Assembly (NCBI RefSeq): GCF_037201975.1
Contig: NZ_CP147520.1
Coordinates: 4,836,001-4,900,000 of the forward strand
Source of the DNA: Streptomyces sp. TG1A-60
Lineage (GTDB): Bacteria > Actinomycetota > Actinomycetes > Streptomycetales > Streptomycetaceae
Length of the DNA stretch: 64,000 nucleotides
Reading direction: 5' to 3'
A program made the position numbers and the translations under genes. The notes under the pieces were generated by a model. That model saw only the letters and a list, made by a program, of their open reading frames with translations. It did not search any database and was not told the origin of the DNA. Positions 51,105 through 60,871 of the stretch are shown one piece after another. Positions within the stretch are counted from its first letter, which is position 1; every line of letters begins with the position of its first letter.

Positions 51105-51236
51105 GTCTTTGTTTGTTTGAGACGGTGACGTGCGTCTGAACCTGTGCTTTGATGTGTTCGGTTCTGTTTGATGCACTGATTGATCGTTTGTATCGATGGC
51201 TTGATCGCTGATTGCGGTACGGATGGGGAGTCCCGC
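51105..51236 (+). promoter_or_regulatory. gal operon promoter/operator region
   Basis: This is one of the most A+T-rich stretches in the central region. TTTGATG occurs as a direct repeat at 51148 and 51167, and TTGATCG-type repeats lie around 51180-51212, next to a TATCGAT element. Spaced direct repeats of this kind are typical of DeoR or LacI-like sugar regulators. The galactose promoter should lie here. Confidence 0.5.
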
Positions 51237-52298
51237 GTGAAGAAGACCTCGACCCGGCTGGCCGACGGTCGTGAGCTGATCTACTACGACCTGCGCGACG
51301 ACACCGTGCGCGATGCGGTGGACAAAAGGCCCCTGGAGCGCACCGTCACCACGTCGCAGGTGCGCCGGGACCCGCTGCTCGGTGACTCCGTCGCGATCGC
51401 CTCGCACCGTCAGGGACGCACCTACCATCCCCCGGCGAACGAATGTCCGCTCTGTCCCTCCGAGGGTGACCGGCTCAGCGAGATCCCCGACTCCTCGTAC
51501 GACGCCGTCGTGTTCGAGAACCGCTTCCCGTCGCTGGCCGGTGACTCCGGCCGCTGCGAGGTCGTCTGCTTCACCTCGGACCACAACGCGTCCTTCGCCG
51601 ACCTGACCGAGGAGCAGGCCCGGCTCGTCCTGGAGGCGTGGACCGACCGCACCGCGGAACTGTCCCATCTCCCCTCCGTCGAGCAGGTCTTCTGCTTCGA
51701 GAACCGCGGTGCCGAGATCGGTGTGACCCTGGGGCACCCGCACGGGCAGATCTACGCGTACCCCTTCACCACCCCCCGCACCGCCCTGATGCTGCGCTCC
51801 CTCGCGGCCCACAAGGACGCGACGGGCGGGGAGAACCTCTTCGACGCCGTCCTGGAGCGGGAGCTCGCCGACGAGCGGATCGTGCTCCGGACCGAGCACT
51901 GGGTCGCCTTCGTGCCGTACGCGGCGCACTGGCCGTACGAGATACACCTGTACCCCACGCGCCGCGTGCCCGACCTGCTCGCCCTCGACGAGGACGCGCG
52001 CGCAGAATTCCCCAAGGTGTATCTGGAACTCTTGAGGCGCTTCGACCGGATCTTCGGCGAGGGTGAGTCTCCGACGCCGTACATCGCGGGCTGGCACCAG
52101 GCGCCGTTCGGCACGCTGGAGGAGTTCGACGGCGTCAACCGCGACGACTTCGCGCTCCACCTCGAGCTTTTCACCATCCGCCGCACCTCCGGCAAGCTGA
52201 AGTTCCTCGCGGGTTCCGAGTCCGGCATGAACGTGTTCATCAACGACGTGCCGCCGGAGCGCGCGGCCGAGCGACTGCGAGAGGTAGCGAGTTCATGA
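51237..52298 (+). CDS. galT: galactose-1-phosphate uridylyltransferase
   Basis: The 353-residue enzyme has the zinc site [18 protein letters not shown], and the catalytic [12 protein letters not shown] (His-Pro-His). The second domain has [20 protein letters not shown] and NVFINDV. It converts galactose-1-phosphate and UDP-glucose into UDP-galactose and glucose-1-phosphate in the Leloir pathway. The GTG at 51237 has GGGGAG upstream. It is first in the operon and overlaps galE by four bases. Confidence 0.94.
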   Translation: MKKTSTRLADGRELIYYDLRDDTVRDAVDKRPLERTVTTSQVRRDPLLGDSVAIASHRQGRTYHPPANECPLCPSEGDRLSEIPDSSYDAVVFENRFPSLAGDSGRCEVVCFTSDHNASFADLTEEQARLVLEAWTDRTAELSHLPSVEQVFCFENRGAEIGVTLGHPHGQIYAYPFTTPRTALMLRSLAAHKDATGGENLFDAVLERELADERIVLRTEHWVAFVPYAAHWPYEIHLYPTRRVPDLLALDEDARAEFPKVYLELLRRFDRIFGEGESPTPYIAGWHQAPFGTLEEFDGVNRDDFALHLELFTIRRTSGKLKFLAGSESGMNVFINDVPPERAAERLREVASS

Positions 52299-53257
52299 GC
52301 GGCAAGTACCTGGTCACCGGTGGCGCGGGCTATGTCGGCAGCGTGGTCGCCCGGCATCTGCTGGAGGCGGGCCACGAGGTCGTCGTCCTCGACAACCTCT
52401 CCACGGGCTTCCGCGAGGGCGTGCCCACGGGCGCGTCCTTCATCGAGGGCGACATCCGCGACGCCGCCAAGTGGCTGGACGCCTCCTTCGACGCCGTTCT
52501 CCACTTCGCCGCGTTCTCGCAGGTCGGCGAGTCCGTCGTGAAGCCCGAGAAGTACTGGGACAACAACGTCGGCGGCACCATGGCGCTCCTCGGCGCGATG
52601 CGCGAGGCGGGCGTCCGCAAGCTGGTCTTCTCCTCCACGGCCGCCACGTACGGCGAACCGGAGTCCACCCCGATCGTGGAGTCCGCACCGACGAAGCCGA
52701 CGAACCCGTACGGCGCCTCGAAGCTCGCGGTCGACCACATGATCGCGGGAGAGGCGGCGGCCCACGGTCTGGGCGCCGTCTCGCTGCGCTACTTCAACGT
52801 GGCCGGCGCGTACGGCCCATGCGGCGAGCGCCACGACCCCGAGTCGCACCTCATCCCGCTGGTCCTCCAGGTCGCGCAGGGCAGGCGGGAGGCGATCTCC
52901 GTCTTCGGCGACGACTACCCGACCCCGGACGGCACCTGCGTCCGCGACTACATCCACGTCGCCGACCTCGCCGACGCCCACCTGCTGGCGCTGGACGCCG
53001 CCGTGCCCGGCGAGCACCTCATCTGCAACCTCGGCAACGGCAACGGCTTCTCGGTGCGGGAAGTGATCGAAACCGTCCGCCGGGTCACGGGCCACCCCAT
53101 CCCGGAGGTGGTCGCCCCCCGCCGCGCCGGCGACCCGGCGACCCTGGTGGCCTCGGCCGCCACGGCCCGCGAACGGCTCGGCTGGAACCCGTCCCGCGCC
53201 GACCTCGCGGGGATCGTCGCGGACGCGTGGGAGTTCGCGCGGGCGCACGCCGAGTAG
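52295..53257 (+). CDS. galE: UDP-glucose 4-epimerase
   Basis: A 320-residue SDR-type epimerase with the NAD motif [27 protein letters not shown], the catalytic Ser in [11 protein letters not shown], and Tyr-x3-Lys in [10 protein letters not shown]. The YFNVAGAYG block is typical of GalE. It interconverts UDP-glucose and UDP-galactose. Start and galT stop overlap (ATGA), indicating coupling. Confidence 0.94.
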   Translation: MSGKYLVTGGAGYVGSVVARHLLEAGHEVVVLDNLSTGFREGVPTGASFIEGDIRDAAKWLDASFDAVLHFAAFSQVGESVVKPEKYWDNNVGGTMALLGAMREAGVRKLVFSSTAATYGEPESTPIVESAPTKPTNPYGASKLAVDHMIAGEAAAHGLGAVSLRYFNVAGAYGPCGERHDPESHLIPLVLQVAQGRREAISVFGDDYPTPDGTCVRDYIHVADLADAHLLALDAAVPGEHLICNLGNGNGFSVREVIETVRRVTGHPIPEVVAPRRAGDPATLVASAATARERLGWNPSRADLAGIVADAWEFARAHAE

Positions 53258-53357
53258 GTCCCCTTCGCGCTGGTGGGCGCCAAGTAGTGTGCCGACTCAG
53301 CCAGTTCGTTGGTCGAGTCGGTTCGTCGGTTGAGTACGGAAAGGTCAGGGTCAGGGG

Positions 53358-54518
53358 ATGAGCGAGGCTGTCGTCGTCGCCGAGCGGTTCGAGGAGCTGT
53401 ACGGGGCGGAGCCGGAGGGAGTGTGGGCCGCGCCGGGCCGGGTGAACCTCATCGGCGAACACACCGACTACAACGACGGCTTCGTCATGCCCTTCGCCCT
53501 CCCGCACACCACGATCGCGGCGGTGTCCCGGCGCACGGACGGTGTCCTGCGCCTGCACTCCGACGACGTCGAGGGCGGCGTGGTCGAACTGTCTCTGGAA
53601 GGACTGATCCCCGAGGCCGACCGCGCCTGGACGGCGTACCCGTCCGGCGTCGTCTGGGCCCTGCGCGAGGCCGGCCACACGGCCGTCACCGGCGCGGACA
53701 TCCACCTCACCTCGACGGTCCCCACCGGCGCCGGCCTCTCCTCCTCGGCGGCCCTGGAAGTGGTCGTGGCCCTCGCCCTCAACGACCTCTTCGACCTCGG
53801 CCTGAAGGGCTGGCAGCTGGCCCGCCTGTGCCAGCGCGCCGAGAACGTCTACGTCGGCGCCCCCACCGGGATCATGGACCAGACGGCCTCCGCCTGCTGC
53901 GAGAGCGGCCACGCCCTGTTCCTCGACACCCGGGACCTCTCCCAGCGCCAGATCCCCTTCGACCTGGCCGCCGAGGGCATGCAGCTCCTCGTCGTCGACA
54001 CCCAGGTCAAGCACTCCCACAGCGAGGGCGAGTACGGCAAACGCCGCGCCGGCTGCGAGAAGGGCGCGGCCCTGCTGGGCGTCGACGCGCTGCGGGACGT
54101 CGCGTACGGCGAACTGGACGCGGCCCTGGGCCGCCTCGGCGACGAGGAGGAGGTCCGCCGCCTGGTCCGCCACGTGGTGACGGAGGACGAGCGCGTCGAG
54201 CGCGTGGTCTCCCTCCTGGAGTCGGGCGAGACCCGCGCGATCGGCCCGATCCTGACCGACGGACATGCGTCGTTGCGCGACGACTTCCGCATCTCCTGCC
54301 CGGAACTGGACCTGGTCGTCGACACGGCCCTGTCCTCCGGCGCCCTCGGCGCCCGCATGACCGGCGGCGGCTTCGGCGGCTCCGCGATCGTCCTCGTCGA
54401 GGCGACGGACGCGGACGCGGTCACCAAGGCGGTCGAGGAGGCCTTCGCCGCGGCCGACTTCGCCGCACCCCGGGTGTTCGTGGCGGTGCCCTCGGCGGGG
54501 GCGCGACGGGTTTCGTGA
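53358..54518 (+). CDS. galK: galactokinase
   Basis: The 386-residue GHMP kinase has the galactokinase signature GRVNLIGEHTDYNDGFVMPF, the ATP loop PTGAGLSSSAALEV and the C-terminal MTGGGFGGSAIVLV. It phosphorylates galactose at C1, the entry step of the pathway. A ribosome site AGGGG is close to the ATG. The 100-base gap to galE holds short TCGGTTCGT-type repeats but no terminator, so it probably belongs to the same transcript. Confidence 0.94.
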   Translation: MSEAVVVAERFEELYGAEPEGVWAAPGRVNLIGEHTDYNDGFVMPFALPHTTIAAVSRRTDGVLRLHSDDVEGGVVELSLEGLIPEADRAWTAYPSGVVWALREAGHTAVTGADIHLTSTVPTGAGLSSSAALEVVVALALNDLFDLGLKGWQLARLCQRAENVYVGAPTGIMDQTASACCESGHALFLDTRDLSQRQIPFDLAAEGMQLLVVDTQVKHSHSEGEYGKRRAGCEKGAALLGVDALRDVAYGELDAALGRLGDEEEVRRLVRHVVTEDERVERVVSLLESGETRAIGPILTDGHASLRDDFRISCPELDLVVDTALSSGALGARMTGGGFGGSAIVLVEATDADAVTKAVEEAFAAADFAAPRVFVAVPSAGARRVS

Positions 54519-54545
54519 CCTGGGATGGTTGCCTTGAAACTCATG

Positions 54546-54596
54546 ACGTGAGGTGTGAGGTGTGAGGTGTGGGGCGGGGCCGGAGGGCCGCGCCCC
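54546..54596 (+). terminator. gal operon terminator with short tandem repeat
   Basis: GTGAGGT is repeated about three times (54548-54570). A hairpin GGGGCG...CGCCCC (54571-54596) with an inner GGCC pairing follows. Confidence 0.6.
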
Positions 54597-54740
54597 ATGA
54601 CCATGAACACCGCCAACTCCCCGCACTTCAGCGCCATCTGAGTACGAGCACTCATGTGTTCGCGGTTCCCGCCCAACGACACTGTCACAAGGGGTAGTTA
54701 GAGTTGTCGGTGAGGTATTGGCGTTAGGGGGAGGGCAGCG

Positions 54741-55283
54741 ATGTCGAACGGCGGCGGGTCAGAGGGATCCACGGGTGGCTCGTGGGTGTCCGGCCTCTTC
54801 GACTCCGCACAGGACGCGGTCACCGATCTGGTCACCGAACTGTCGTCGATCACGGCCTTCCAGAAGCGCGTCGACCAGCTGATCAGTGACCTCAAGGAGT
54901 CCGACGCCGGCCCCGGCAGGGTCGGCCAGGAACAGCTCGTACGCACCCGGTTCGGCGGAGGCAACGGCGAATGGGCGGAGGCTGCGGGCCTGTTCACCGC
55001 GTACGAGACGGTCATCACCGAACTGGAGAACCTCTCGAAGCTGTTGTCCGACTCGATGGAGGGCATGGGCATCGCCGTTCTCGCCGCCCACAAGGGTTAC
55101 CAGAACATCGACCTCGACATCCGTGACCGTATGGCGGCGATCAGCGCGGAGACGACGGAGCACTACGGCGGGGCGTACGACCCGGGTCTGCCGAAGCGGG
55201 GCGCTGACGCCGGTCGTGACGCGACGCCGCCGGACCGGACCCAGGCATCGGCGGACGGCGGCGACTCGGGAGGCACGATCTGA
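54741..55283 (+). CDS. type VII secretion-associated helical protein, module A small subunit
   Basis: The 180-residue protein has no signal peptide. After a Ser/Gly start it is largely helical (residues about 20-140), with a tail rich in Asp/Arg/Gly. It contains a distinctive block AAHKGYQNIDLDIRDRMAAI. The 142-residue product at 58253 has a closely matching block (KRGFEFIDLDVRSGIARL), so the two are homologues. It directly precedes a WXG-like protein (TGATG overlap) and a mycosin, which links it to an ESX-like system. It may be a small secreted partner or a chaperone of the next protein. A GTTAGGGGGAGGGCAGCG ribosome region precedes the ATG. Confidence 0.7.
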   Translation: MSNGGGSEGSTGGSWVSGLFDSAQDAVTDLVTELSSITAFQKRVDQLISDLKESDAGPGRVGQEQLVRTRFGGGNGEWAEAAGLFTAYETVITELENLSKLLSDSMEGMGIAVLAAHKGYQNIDLDIRDRMAAISAETTEHYGGAYDPGLPKRGADAGRDATPPDRTQASADGGDSGGTI

Positions 55284-56806
55284 TGGCGGGCGGCACCTTC
55301 GACGGCATGAGCCACGAGCGCATGCTCCAGTGGCTCGACCAGGCCAACAGCGGCACGGTCCAGTCCGCCGCAGACCGGCTGGCAACCGCGGCAGAGGAGA
55401 TCCACAAGATCGCCGACGAGCTCAAGGTCCGCCCCCAGTGGGTGGAGTGGAAGGGCGAGGGCGCCGACGCCTTCCGCGCCTGGACCGCCGACCTCGCCAA
55501 CTCCACCTTGCGCTTGGGCGACTTCAGCGAGAGCTCCGCGAAGTGGCTGGCCCAGGCCTCCGATGCCATCGCCCGCGCCCAGGCGGCGATCCCGCGTACG
55601 GCGGAGGGGGCGCAGGCGAACCTGGACGCGGCGACGGTGGCGCACAACGACCCCGACGCGGGCACCATCTCCGCCAAGTCCGCAGCCGAACTCGCGGCGC
55701 TGGCGGCCGGCAAGGAGAAGGTGCGGCAGGAGGCTGCCGCGGAGATGGTGAAGCTGGGGCAGGCCTACGCGTTTTCGGCCATGCAGCTGAACGCGCTGGA
55801 GAGGCCCAAGTTCGCGCCGCCGCCGACGGCGATTGTGCCGGTCGATGGGACCGTTCAGAGCATTGACCTGGAACGTCCGGGCGCTTCCGAGCAGAGCGCC
55901 TCGTCGCCCGGTGGCGTTGCTGCGCTGGATTCGGCTCGGAGTAGGGACACTGGTTCCGACACCTCCGACGTGAGGCGATCGTTGGACACGCGGTCTTCAG
56001 AGCGCTCCGCGCCGTCGGTGGATGGGCCTCCGACCCGGATGGCTATTGATTCTGTGGAGACGCTGCCGCAGGACAAGCGGACAGCGACGGGTCCGCCAAG
56101 CGGTCCGCCCGGTGCCGGACGGTTGGAGGGGCTTGGAAGTCCTCCGCACTCGAGTTGGGTTCCCCCAGTGACGGGCAGGCAGGGTATGCCTGCTGCTGGC
56201 CCGCCGGCACAGGGGCGGTCGGCCGTGCCTGGCCGTATGCCTCAGTTCCCTGCCGGTCAGGCTGTCCAATCTCCGAATGCCGCGCGTGTGCCGGGCGGTA
56301 GTGACGGCATCATCGGCGGTCGTCCAGTCACCCCGCCCGTGGGCGGGCAGGCGGGAACCACCCATCGTGGAACAGTGGTGGGGGCACCACCCGGCTCGAC
56401 AGGGCGTCCCCCGATGGGCCCCACCACCGGTACGGCGACTCCCACAGGACGAACGGCCGGTCAGCAGGGACCGACGCCCGGTCGTAGTCTCCCGTCGCCG
56501 AACGGTGGCGTCATCGGAGGCGCTCCGCAACAGACGAGCCGTACGGTGCGCAGCTCCGGCGGCTCGGGTGGGACGGCCGGAACCGGTACGACCTCCGGCG
56601 GTGGTACGACGCGTGGCGGCATCGTAGGCGGTGCACCCAGCGGGGTTCGCCCTGGCGAGAACAGAGGAACAGGCATTCCTCGCGTATCGGGGCCGAACTC
56701 CTCAACGAGCACGGGCAACAGGAACGTTCGGCCACGCCGCCCTGCCGGCGACGAGGAGACCCGACGGCATGGCAACAGCCGCACCGCACCACCGGCCGTC
56801 GACTGA
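55283..56806 (+). CDS. WXG100-like/PPE-like large protein, module A
   Basis: A 507-residue protein. Residues about 5-185 are helical and carry a WxG-like turn in PQWVEWKGEGADAFRAWTAD, the helix-turn-helix hairpin of ESX substrates. Residues about 200-507 are a disordered Pro/Gly/Ser/Thr region with repeats such as GGVIGGAP, GGIVGGAP and DGIIGGRP. This resembles PPE-type or Streptomyces T7SS substrates with a long secreted tail. The ATG overlaps the stop of the previous gene. It is followed by a mycosin protease. The function after export is unknown. Confidence 0.72.
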   Translation: MAGGTFDGMSHERMLQWLDQANSGTVQSAADRLATAAEEIHKIADELKVRPQWVEWKGEGADAFRAWTADLANSTLRLGDFSESSAKWLAQASDAIARAQAAIPRTAEGAQANLDAATVAHNDPDAGTISAKSAAELAALAAGKEKVRQEAAAEMVKLGQAYAFSAMQLNALERPKFAPPPTAIVPVDGTVQSIDLERPGASEQSASSPGGVAALDSARSRDTGSDTSDVRRSLDTRSSERSAPSVDGPPTRMAIDSVETLPQDKRTATGPPSGPPGAGRLEGLGSPPHSSWVPPVTGRQGMPAAGPPAQGRSAVPGRMPQFPAGQAVQSPNAARVPGGSDGIIGGRPVTPPVGGQAGTTHRGTVVGAPPGSTGRPPMGPTTGTATPTGRTAGQQGPTPGRSLPSPNGGVIGGAPQQTSRTVRSSGGSGGTAGTGTTSGGGTTRGGIVGGAPSGVRPGENRGTGIPRVSGPNSSTSTGNRNVRPRRPAGDEETRRHGNSRTAPPAVD

Positions 56807-56837
56807 CGTGTATCCCGGAACGGAGACAGCGAACCTC

Positions 56838-58106
56838 ATGCACACCACCAGCCCCCGACACGGATGTCACCGTGCCATGGCATCGGCGCTACTCGGCCTG
56901 CTGCTGGTGGGCTCTGCGGGGGCACCGGCCTATGCCGAGTCGATCCGCGAGCAGCAGTGGTTCCTCGACGCCATGAAGGCCGAGCAGATGTGGCAGACCA
57001 GCACCGGGAAGGGCGTCACGGTTGCTGTGCTCGACACAGGAGTCGATCCGGATAATCCTGACCTGAAAGGGAGGGTACTCGACGGCAAGGACTTTGCTCC
57101 CGAGAGTCGTGCAGGCGACGAGCATACGGACTATGAGGGCCATGGCACGGGGATGGCCGGACTCATCGCCGGCACAGGTGCGCATGGAGGTGGGAAAGGC
57201 GCGCTCGGGCTCGCCCCTGGGGTCGACATCCTCCCTGTCCGGATGCCTGATGACAGTGACGTCAGCCCATTTGAAGTGTCTGCGTACGTCAGCAAGGGCA
57301 TTCGTTACGCGGCCGATTCCGGAGCCCAGGTCATCAACGTCTCGTTGAGCGGAGGCATCATCAGCCCAGAGTTGACCGAGGCGGTCAGGTACGCCCACGA
57401 CAAGGGCTCACTCGTTTTCGCAGCGGCGGGCAATGATGCCGACAAGCAGCACCACTTCAACCCCCTGGCTGCCACGCCTGGTGTCGTAGCCGTGGCAGCA
57501 GTGGGCAAGAACCTCCGTCGGGCGTCCTGGTCCCAGTACGGCCCCGAGGTGGACATTTCTGCCCCCGGCGAAGACATGGTTCACGCTTGCGGCGGCAAAA
57601 CAGGGCTCTGTAAGACCAGTGGCACCAGCGACGCCACCGCCCTCGCCTCCGCCAGCGCCGCCCTCATCTGGTCCAAGCACCCCACCTGGACCAACAACCA
57701 GGTTCTCCGAGTCATGCTCAACACCATCGGCGCCCCCACCGACGGCGCCAAGCGCAACGACTCCATCGGCTACGGCATCGTCCGCCCCCGCATCGCCCTG
57801 CAGAACCCCGGCGACCCGGGCCCCGCCGACGAATACCCCCTCCCGGACCTCGCGGCGGCGGCCTCCGCGGCGCCGTCTGCCCAACCGTCGGCGGCCGATG
57901 CCGCCGATACTCCGGCGGAGAGGGAAAGCGCCGACACGACAGCCTCCGCTGCCAAGGACGGCACCACCGTCTGGATCCTGCTGGGGACCGGCGCAGCCGC
58001 ACTCCTCGGAGTCGCGATCGCTTCCTTCGTCGTCATCCGCAGGCGTCGGAGCGCGGCAGCAGCGGCTCAGCCGGTCCAACTCCCCTACGGGCCCGGGGCC
58101 GTCTGA
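56838..58106 (+). CDS. mycP: mycosin-type subtilisin protease (type VII secretion-associated)
   Basis: The 422-residue protein has a signal peptide (ending GAPAYA-ES). The subtilisin triad is AVLDTGVDPDN (Asp), YEGHGTGMAGL (His) and SGTSDATALAS (Ser). After a Pro/Ala linker there is a C-terminal membrane helix (VWILLGTGAAALLGVAIASF) with a basic tail. This is the mycosin layout, a membrane-anchored protease of ESX systems that processes secreted proteins. GTSDATA in place of GTSMATP is an unusual variant. The ATG at 56838 is preferred over in-frame ATGs at 56769 and 56878 because of a GGAGA site. Codon usage is more A/T-rich here than in the flanking core genes. Confidence 0.85.
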   Translation: MHTTSPRHGCHRAMASALLGLLLVGSAGAPAYAESIREQQWFLDAMKAEQMWQTSTGKGVTVAVLDTGVDPDNPDLKGRVLDGKDFAPESRAGDEHTDYEGHGTGMAGLIAGTGAHGGGKGALGLAPGVDILPVRMPDDSDVSPFEVSAYVSKGIRYAADSGAQVINVSLSGGIISPELTEAVRYAHDKGSLVFAAAGNDADKQHHFNPLAATPGVVAVAAVGKNLRRASWSQYGPEVDISAPGEDMVHACGGKTGLCKTSGTSDATALASASAALIWSKHPTWTNNQVLRVMLNTIGAPTDGAKRNDSIGYGIVRPRIALQNPGDPGPADEYPLPDLAAAASAAPSAQPSAADAADTPAERESADTTASAAKDGTTVWILLGTGAAALLGVAIASFVVIRRRRSAAAAAQPVQLPYGPGAV

Positions 58107-58252
58107 GTTCTGGTGCTCGGACTCTGTGGCGCCGGTGGGGAGGGGACACGTGATGCGGAAACGCTACCGTGTTCCTCGATCACCGAGGCATTGCAGTCGT
58201 ACATCCACATCAGTACGCCGGTGTGCGACGGGAAACGGGGAGGGGACCACGC

Positions 58253-58681
58253 ATGGCGTGGGACGAGTGGGAGCAGTTGAAGGCGAACGCGCTGGCACGA
58301 CAGCAGGACCGCATGCAGTTGAACAGCGCGGGTGGTGGCGGGTCGGCCGCTGCGGCTGACTTGAAGACGAACGCGTCGGGCAAGACGGCTGCGGTCAAGG
58401 CATTGCGGGAGGACATCCGGCCGGGTACGGACAAGGCCGGGGTTCATGCCGAGGAGAACTCGGCCGCTGTTGTGCGTGAGTTCGCGGGTTGGGACACCGG
58501 CTCCGGTCTGAAGGACGCGCACAGGGAGTGGGAGCTTCAGGTCGCGAACCTGAAGAACCGTCTTGAGACGGACCAGACAGCCTTGGAGCAGACCAAGAGG
58601 GGCTTCGAGTTCATCGATCTTGATGTCCGAAGCGGGATTGCCCGGCTCGACGCGGGGGCTGACCCGCGTCGAGACGCTTAG
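58253..58681 (+). CDS. type VII secretion-associated helical protein, module B small subunit
   Basis: The 142-residue protein begins MAWDEWEQLKANALARQQDR and is helical throughout, with no signal peptide. Its C-terminal block TKRGFEFIDLDVRSGIARLD matches the AAHKGYQNIDLDIRDRMAAI block of the 180-residue protein at 54741. GGGGAGGGG lies just upstream of the ATG. It precedes the 723-residue protein by 18 bases. By analogy with module A it should partner the next gene product. Confidence 0.7.
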   Translation: MAWDEWEQLKANALARQQDRMQLNSAGGGGSAAAADLKTNASGKTAAVKALREDIRPGTDKAGVHAEENSAAVVREFAGWDTGSGLKDAHREWELQVANLKNRLETDQTALEQTKRGFEFIDLDVRSGIARLDAGADPRRDA

Positions 58682-58699
58682 CGGCGGGGGAGACAAACC

Positions 58700-60871
58700 A
58701 TGCTCACGTACCAGGACGTGGTGACGATCAGGATTGGGTTCCTGACCACGGCGGCCAAGGACTGGGACGACATGGCAGGCGGTTTCGAAGAACTGGAAAG
58801 CCTCTACGCGGCAAAGGTCGAAGGTGTCGCGACCGACGGTACCTGGGTCGGTGTCAGCGCGGGCGCTGCCTCGTCCCGGTTCTCGGCAACCCGCGAGCAG
58901 TTCGCCGCCGCCCAGGTGGAAGCCCGTGCCATCGCCTCGCTTCTGCGGGACGCCCACGCCCAGTTCGCCCGGCTGATCAGCCAGGTCGAGACGACCGTGG
59001 AAGAGGCGAAGCAGGCAGACATGTCTGTGAACAGCAAGGGCGTTGCCCTCTACGACCTCAGCAAGCTCGACTCCAAGCGGTCCGACCCGAGTTACTCCCA
59101 GGATGTGCTGAAGGTGAGGATGGCGGAGGCTACCTGGACAAAGGCGATCCAGGACGCGGTACAAGCCGTCGACGACGCCGACCAAGGCGTCAAACTCGCC
59201 CTCCATGAGGCAGCGGGCGTCAAGAGTTGGTTCGAGCGCGCCTTCGACCAGGCCACGGGCCAGGGCTACACGTTCAACGGCTCCGCCGTCGGCGACATCG
59301 AGGTCTACGAGGCCCGTGAAGCCCAGAAATACGCGGACCAGATCCTCGCGGGAGAGAAGCCCGATGACCTGGAGGAGTGGGAGCGTCTGATGCGCGACAA
59401 CTCCGATGACAAGACCTTCAGCCAGACAGTGCTCAACCACGTGGGGCCTGAAGGAACGATCAAGATTACAAATCAGCTCAACACGTTGGCCTATGACTCT
59501 GACCAGCGAAACCAACAACGCTATCTGGGAGTGGAGAAGGGCCTCGCCGATGCGATGGCGACCGCCACGCAGGACCCCAAGTCGGAGTTCTACAAGAACT
59601 GGAACGACGGCCTCAAAGAGGCAGGTATGAAGCGCTACGACTGGCAGGGCGAGAAGGTTCGCGGCTATCAGTCACTCGTGACGCTCATGCAGCACGGAGA
59701 GGGATACTCCGACCGTTTCCTCCATGACATGGGGGACGACATGATCGCGGCCGAGCGCGCGGACCAGGGCAATGACAACTGGGATCTGCCGAAGCGGTTC
59801 GTCCAGGAGCGCGACGAATGGTTCGCCAACGATCCGCTGGATGGACTTCTCGGCATCATGAGCCGCGATCCCGAGGCGGCGGCGAACTACCTGGACCCGA
59901 AGAACGATCCGCACCCCGACGACGGCAAGACCGAGGACAACGACAGGCTGAAGTACCTGACGCGAGAACGGGACTGGGATGTCCAGGACAGCAACTGGCA
60001 CAGAAACCCCCACGACCCTGACAGCATCTGGGGCGACCCCCTCCACCGCTCCGACACCGAGGACGCGCAGAACAGGGCCGGTTTCGGCGCGGCCTTGGTG
60101 GCGGCGACGACAGGCATCGACCCGAACAACTCGGGGGGTGGCTATGTTACTCATTCCGAGGTGAATGACAGGGTGTTCGAGGGTGCGCTGAAGCATCTCT
60201 CAGCCGAAGGAAACGATTTTCCGCCGAGCCTGCGCACGCCCATGGCTGTGGCCATGGGCAATTTCGGCGACGAAGTGCACCAGGCCACCAGCGCGCACAA
60301 TGACGGCGAGAGCCCTCTGGATCGGGGGCAGGTACTTGAGGTCGCAAAGCAAATTTCCAGGGACCAGTTCTCCTACGCAACTCTTCAGGACGCTATCAAC
60401 CGCGAGATCGTCTACGACATAAATACCGGAAGAAATGGTGACGAGGAACCTCTGATCAGGGGCGGGCGCACGATCGGTTTCCTCGAAGAGGCTCGCTACC
60501 AAGGGCTCAAAGTGGACTTTGATGACCAAAGAAGTGAAGCAACCTGGGATGCGAAGTGGGATTATCACACGTGGGGTGGAGTGGTCAATTTCATTCCACA
60601 TGTGGGTGACGCGGCGCAGCGAGGCGTCGATGTCGTAACGGCCAAGTGGCTTGAGGAGGAGATGGCACGCATTGACAGTAACCAGACACGGGACAATCTG
60701 GCTACCGGTACAGACAAGGAAGGGCGTCTTGAGGCCCTAGCCGACCAGTGGAGACGTGAAAATCCAAGCGCGATCCGTCCGGACGACCGGTACGGAACAG
60801 TAGATATTGTTGATAATGCCGCCAATAATGGAAATGAAACGGCCAAGGATCTGGCAGGTAAGGGATCATGA
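58700..60871 (+). CDS. DUF6571-like WXG-type large protein, module B; possible secreted effector
   Basis: A 723-residue protein. Residues about 1-120 form a helical hairpin with WVGVSAGAASSRFSATREQF, again a WxG-like turn, followed by a second helical region. Residues about 250-640 contain the conserved LMQHGEGYSDRFLHDMGDDM, ANDPLDGLLGIMSRDPEAAA and TPMAVAMGNFGDEVH blocks of Streptomyces DUF6571 proteins. The last ~110 residues (DYHTWGGVVNFIPHVGDAAQ onward) are more variable. There is no Sec signal, so export would need an ESX-type machine. A lipoprotein gene overlaps its stop by four bases. A toxin-like role is inferred from layout, not shown by any catalytic motif. Confidence 0.7.
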   Translation: MLTYQDVVTIRIGFLTTAAKDWDDMAGGFEELESLYAAKVEGVATDGTWVGVSAGAASSRFSATREQFAAAQVEARAIASLLRDAHAQFARLISQVETTVEEAKQADMSVNSKGVALYDLSKLDSKRSDPSYSQDVLKVRMAEATWTKAIQDAVQAVDDADQGVKLALHEAAGVKSWFERAFDQATGQGYTFNGSAVGDIEVYEAREAQKYADQILAGEKPDDLEEWERLMRDNSDDKTFSQTVLNHVGPEGTIKITNQLNTLAYDSDQRNQQRYLGVEKGLADAMATATQDPKSEFYKNWNDGLKEAGMKRYDWQGEKVRGYQSLVTLMQHGEGYSDRFLHDMGDDMIAAERADQGNDNWDLPKRFVQERDEWFANDPLDGLLGIMSRDPEAAANYLDPKNDPHPDDGKTEDNDRLKYLTRERDWDVQDSNWHRNPHDPDSIWGDPLHRSDTEDAQNRAGFGAALVAATTGIDPNNSGGGYVTHSEVNDRVFEGALKHLSAEGNDFPPSLRTPMAVAMGNFGDEVHQATSAHNDGESPLDRGQVLEVAKQISRDQFSYATLQDAINREIVYDINTGRNGDEEPLIRGGRTIGFLEEARYQGLKVDFDDQRSEATWDAKWDYHTWGGVVNFIPHVGDAAQRGVDVVTAKWLEEEMARIDSNQTRDNLATGTDKEGRLEALADQWRRENPSAIRPDDRYGTVDIVDNAANNGNETAKDLAGKGS

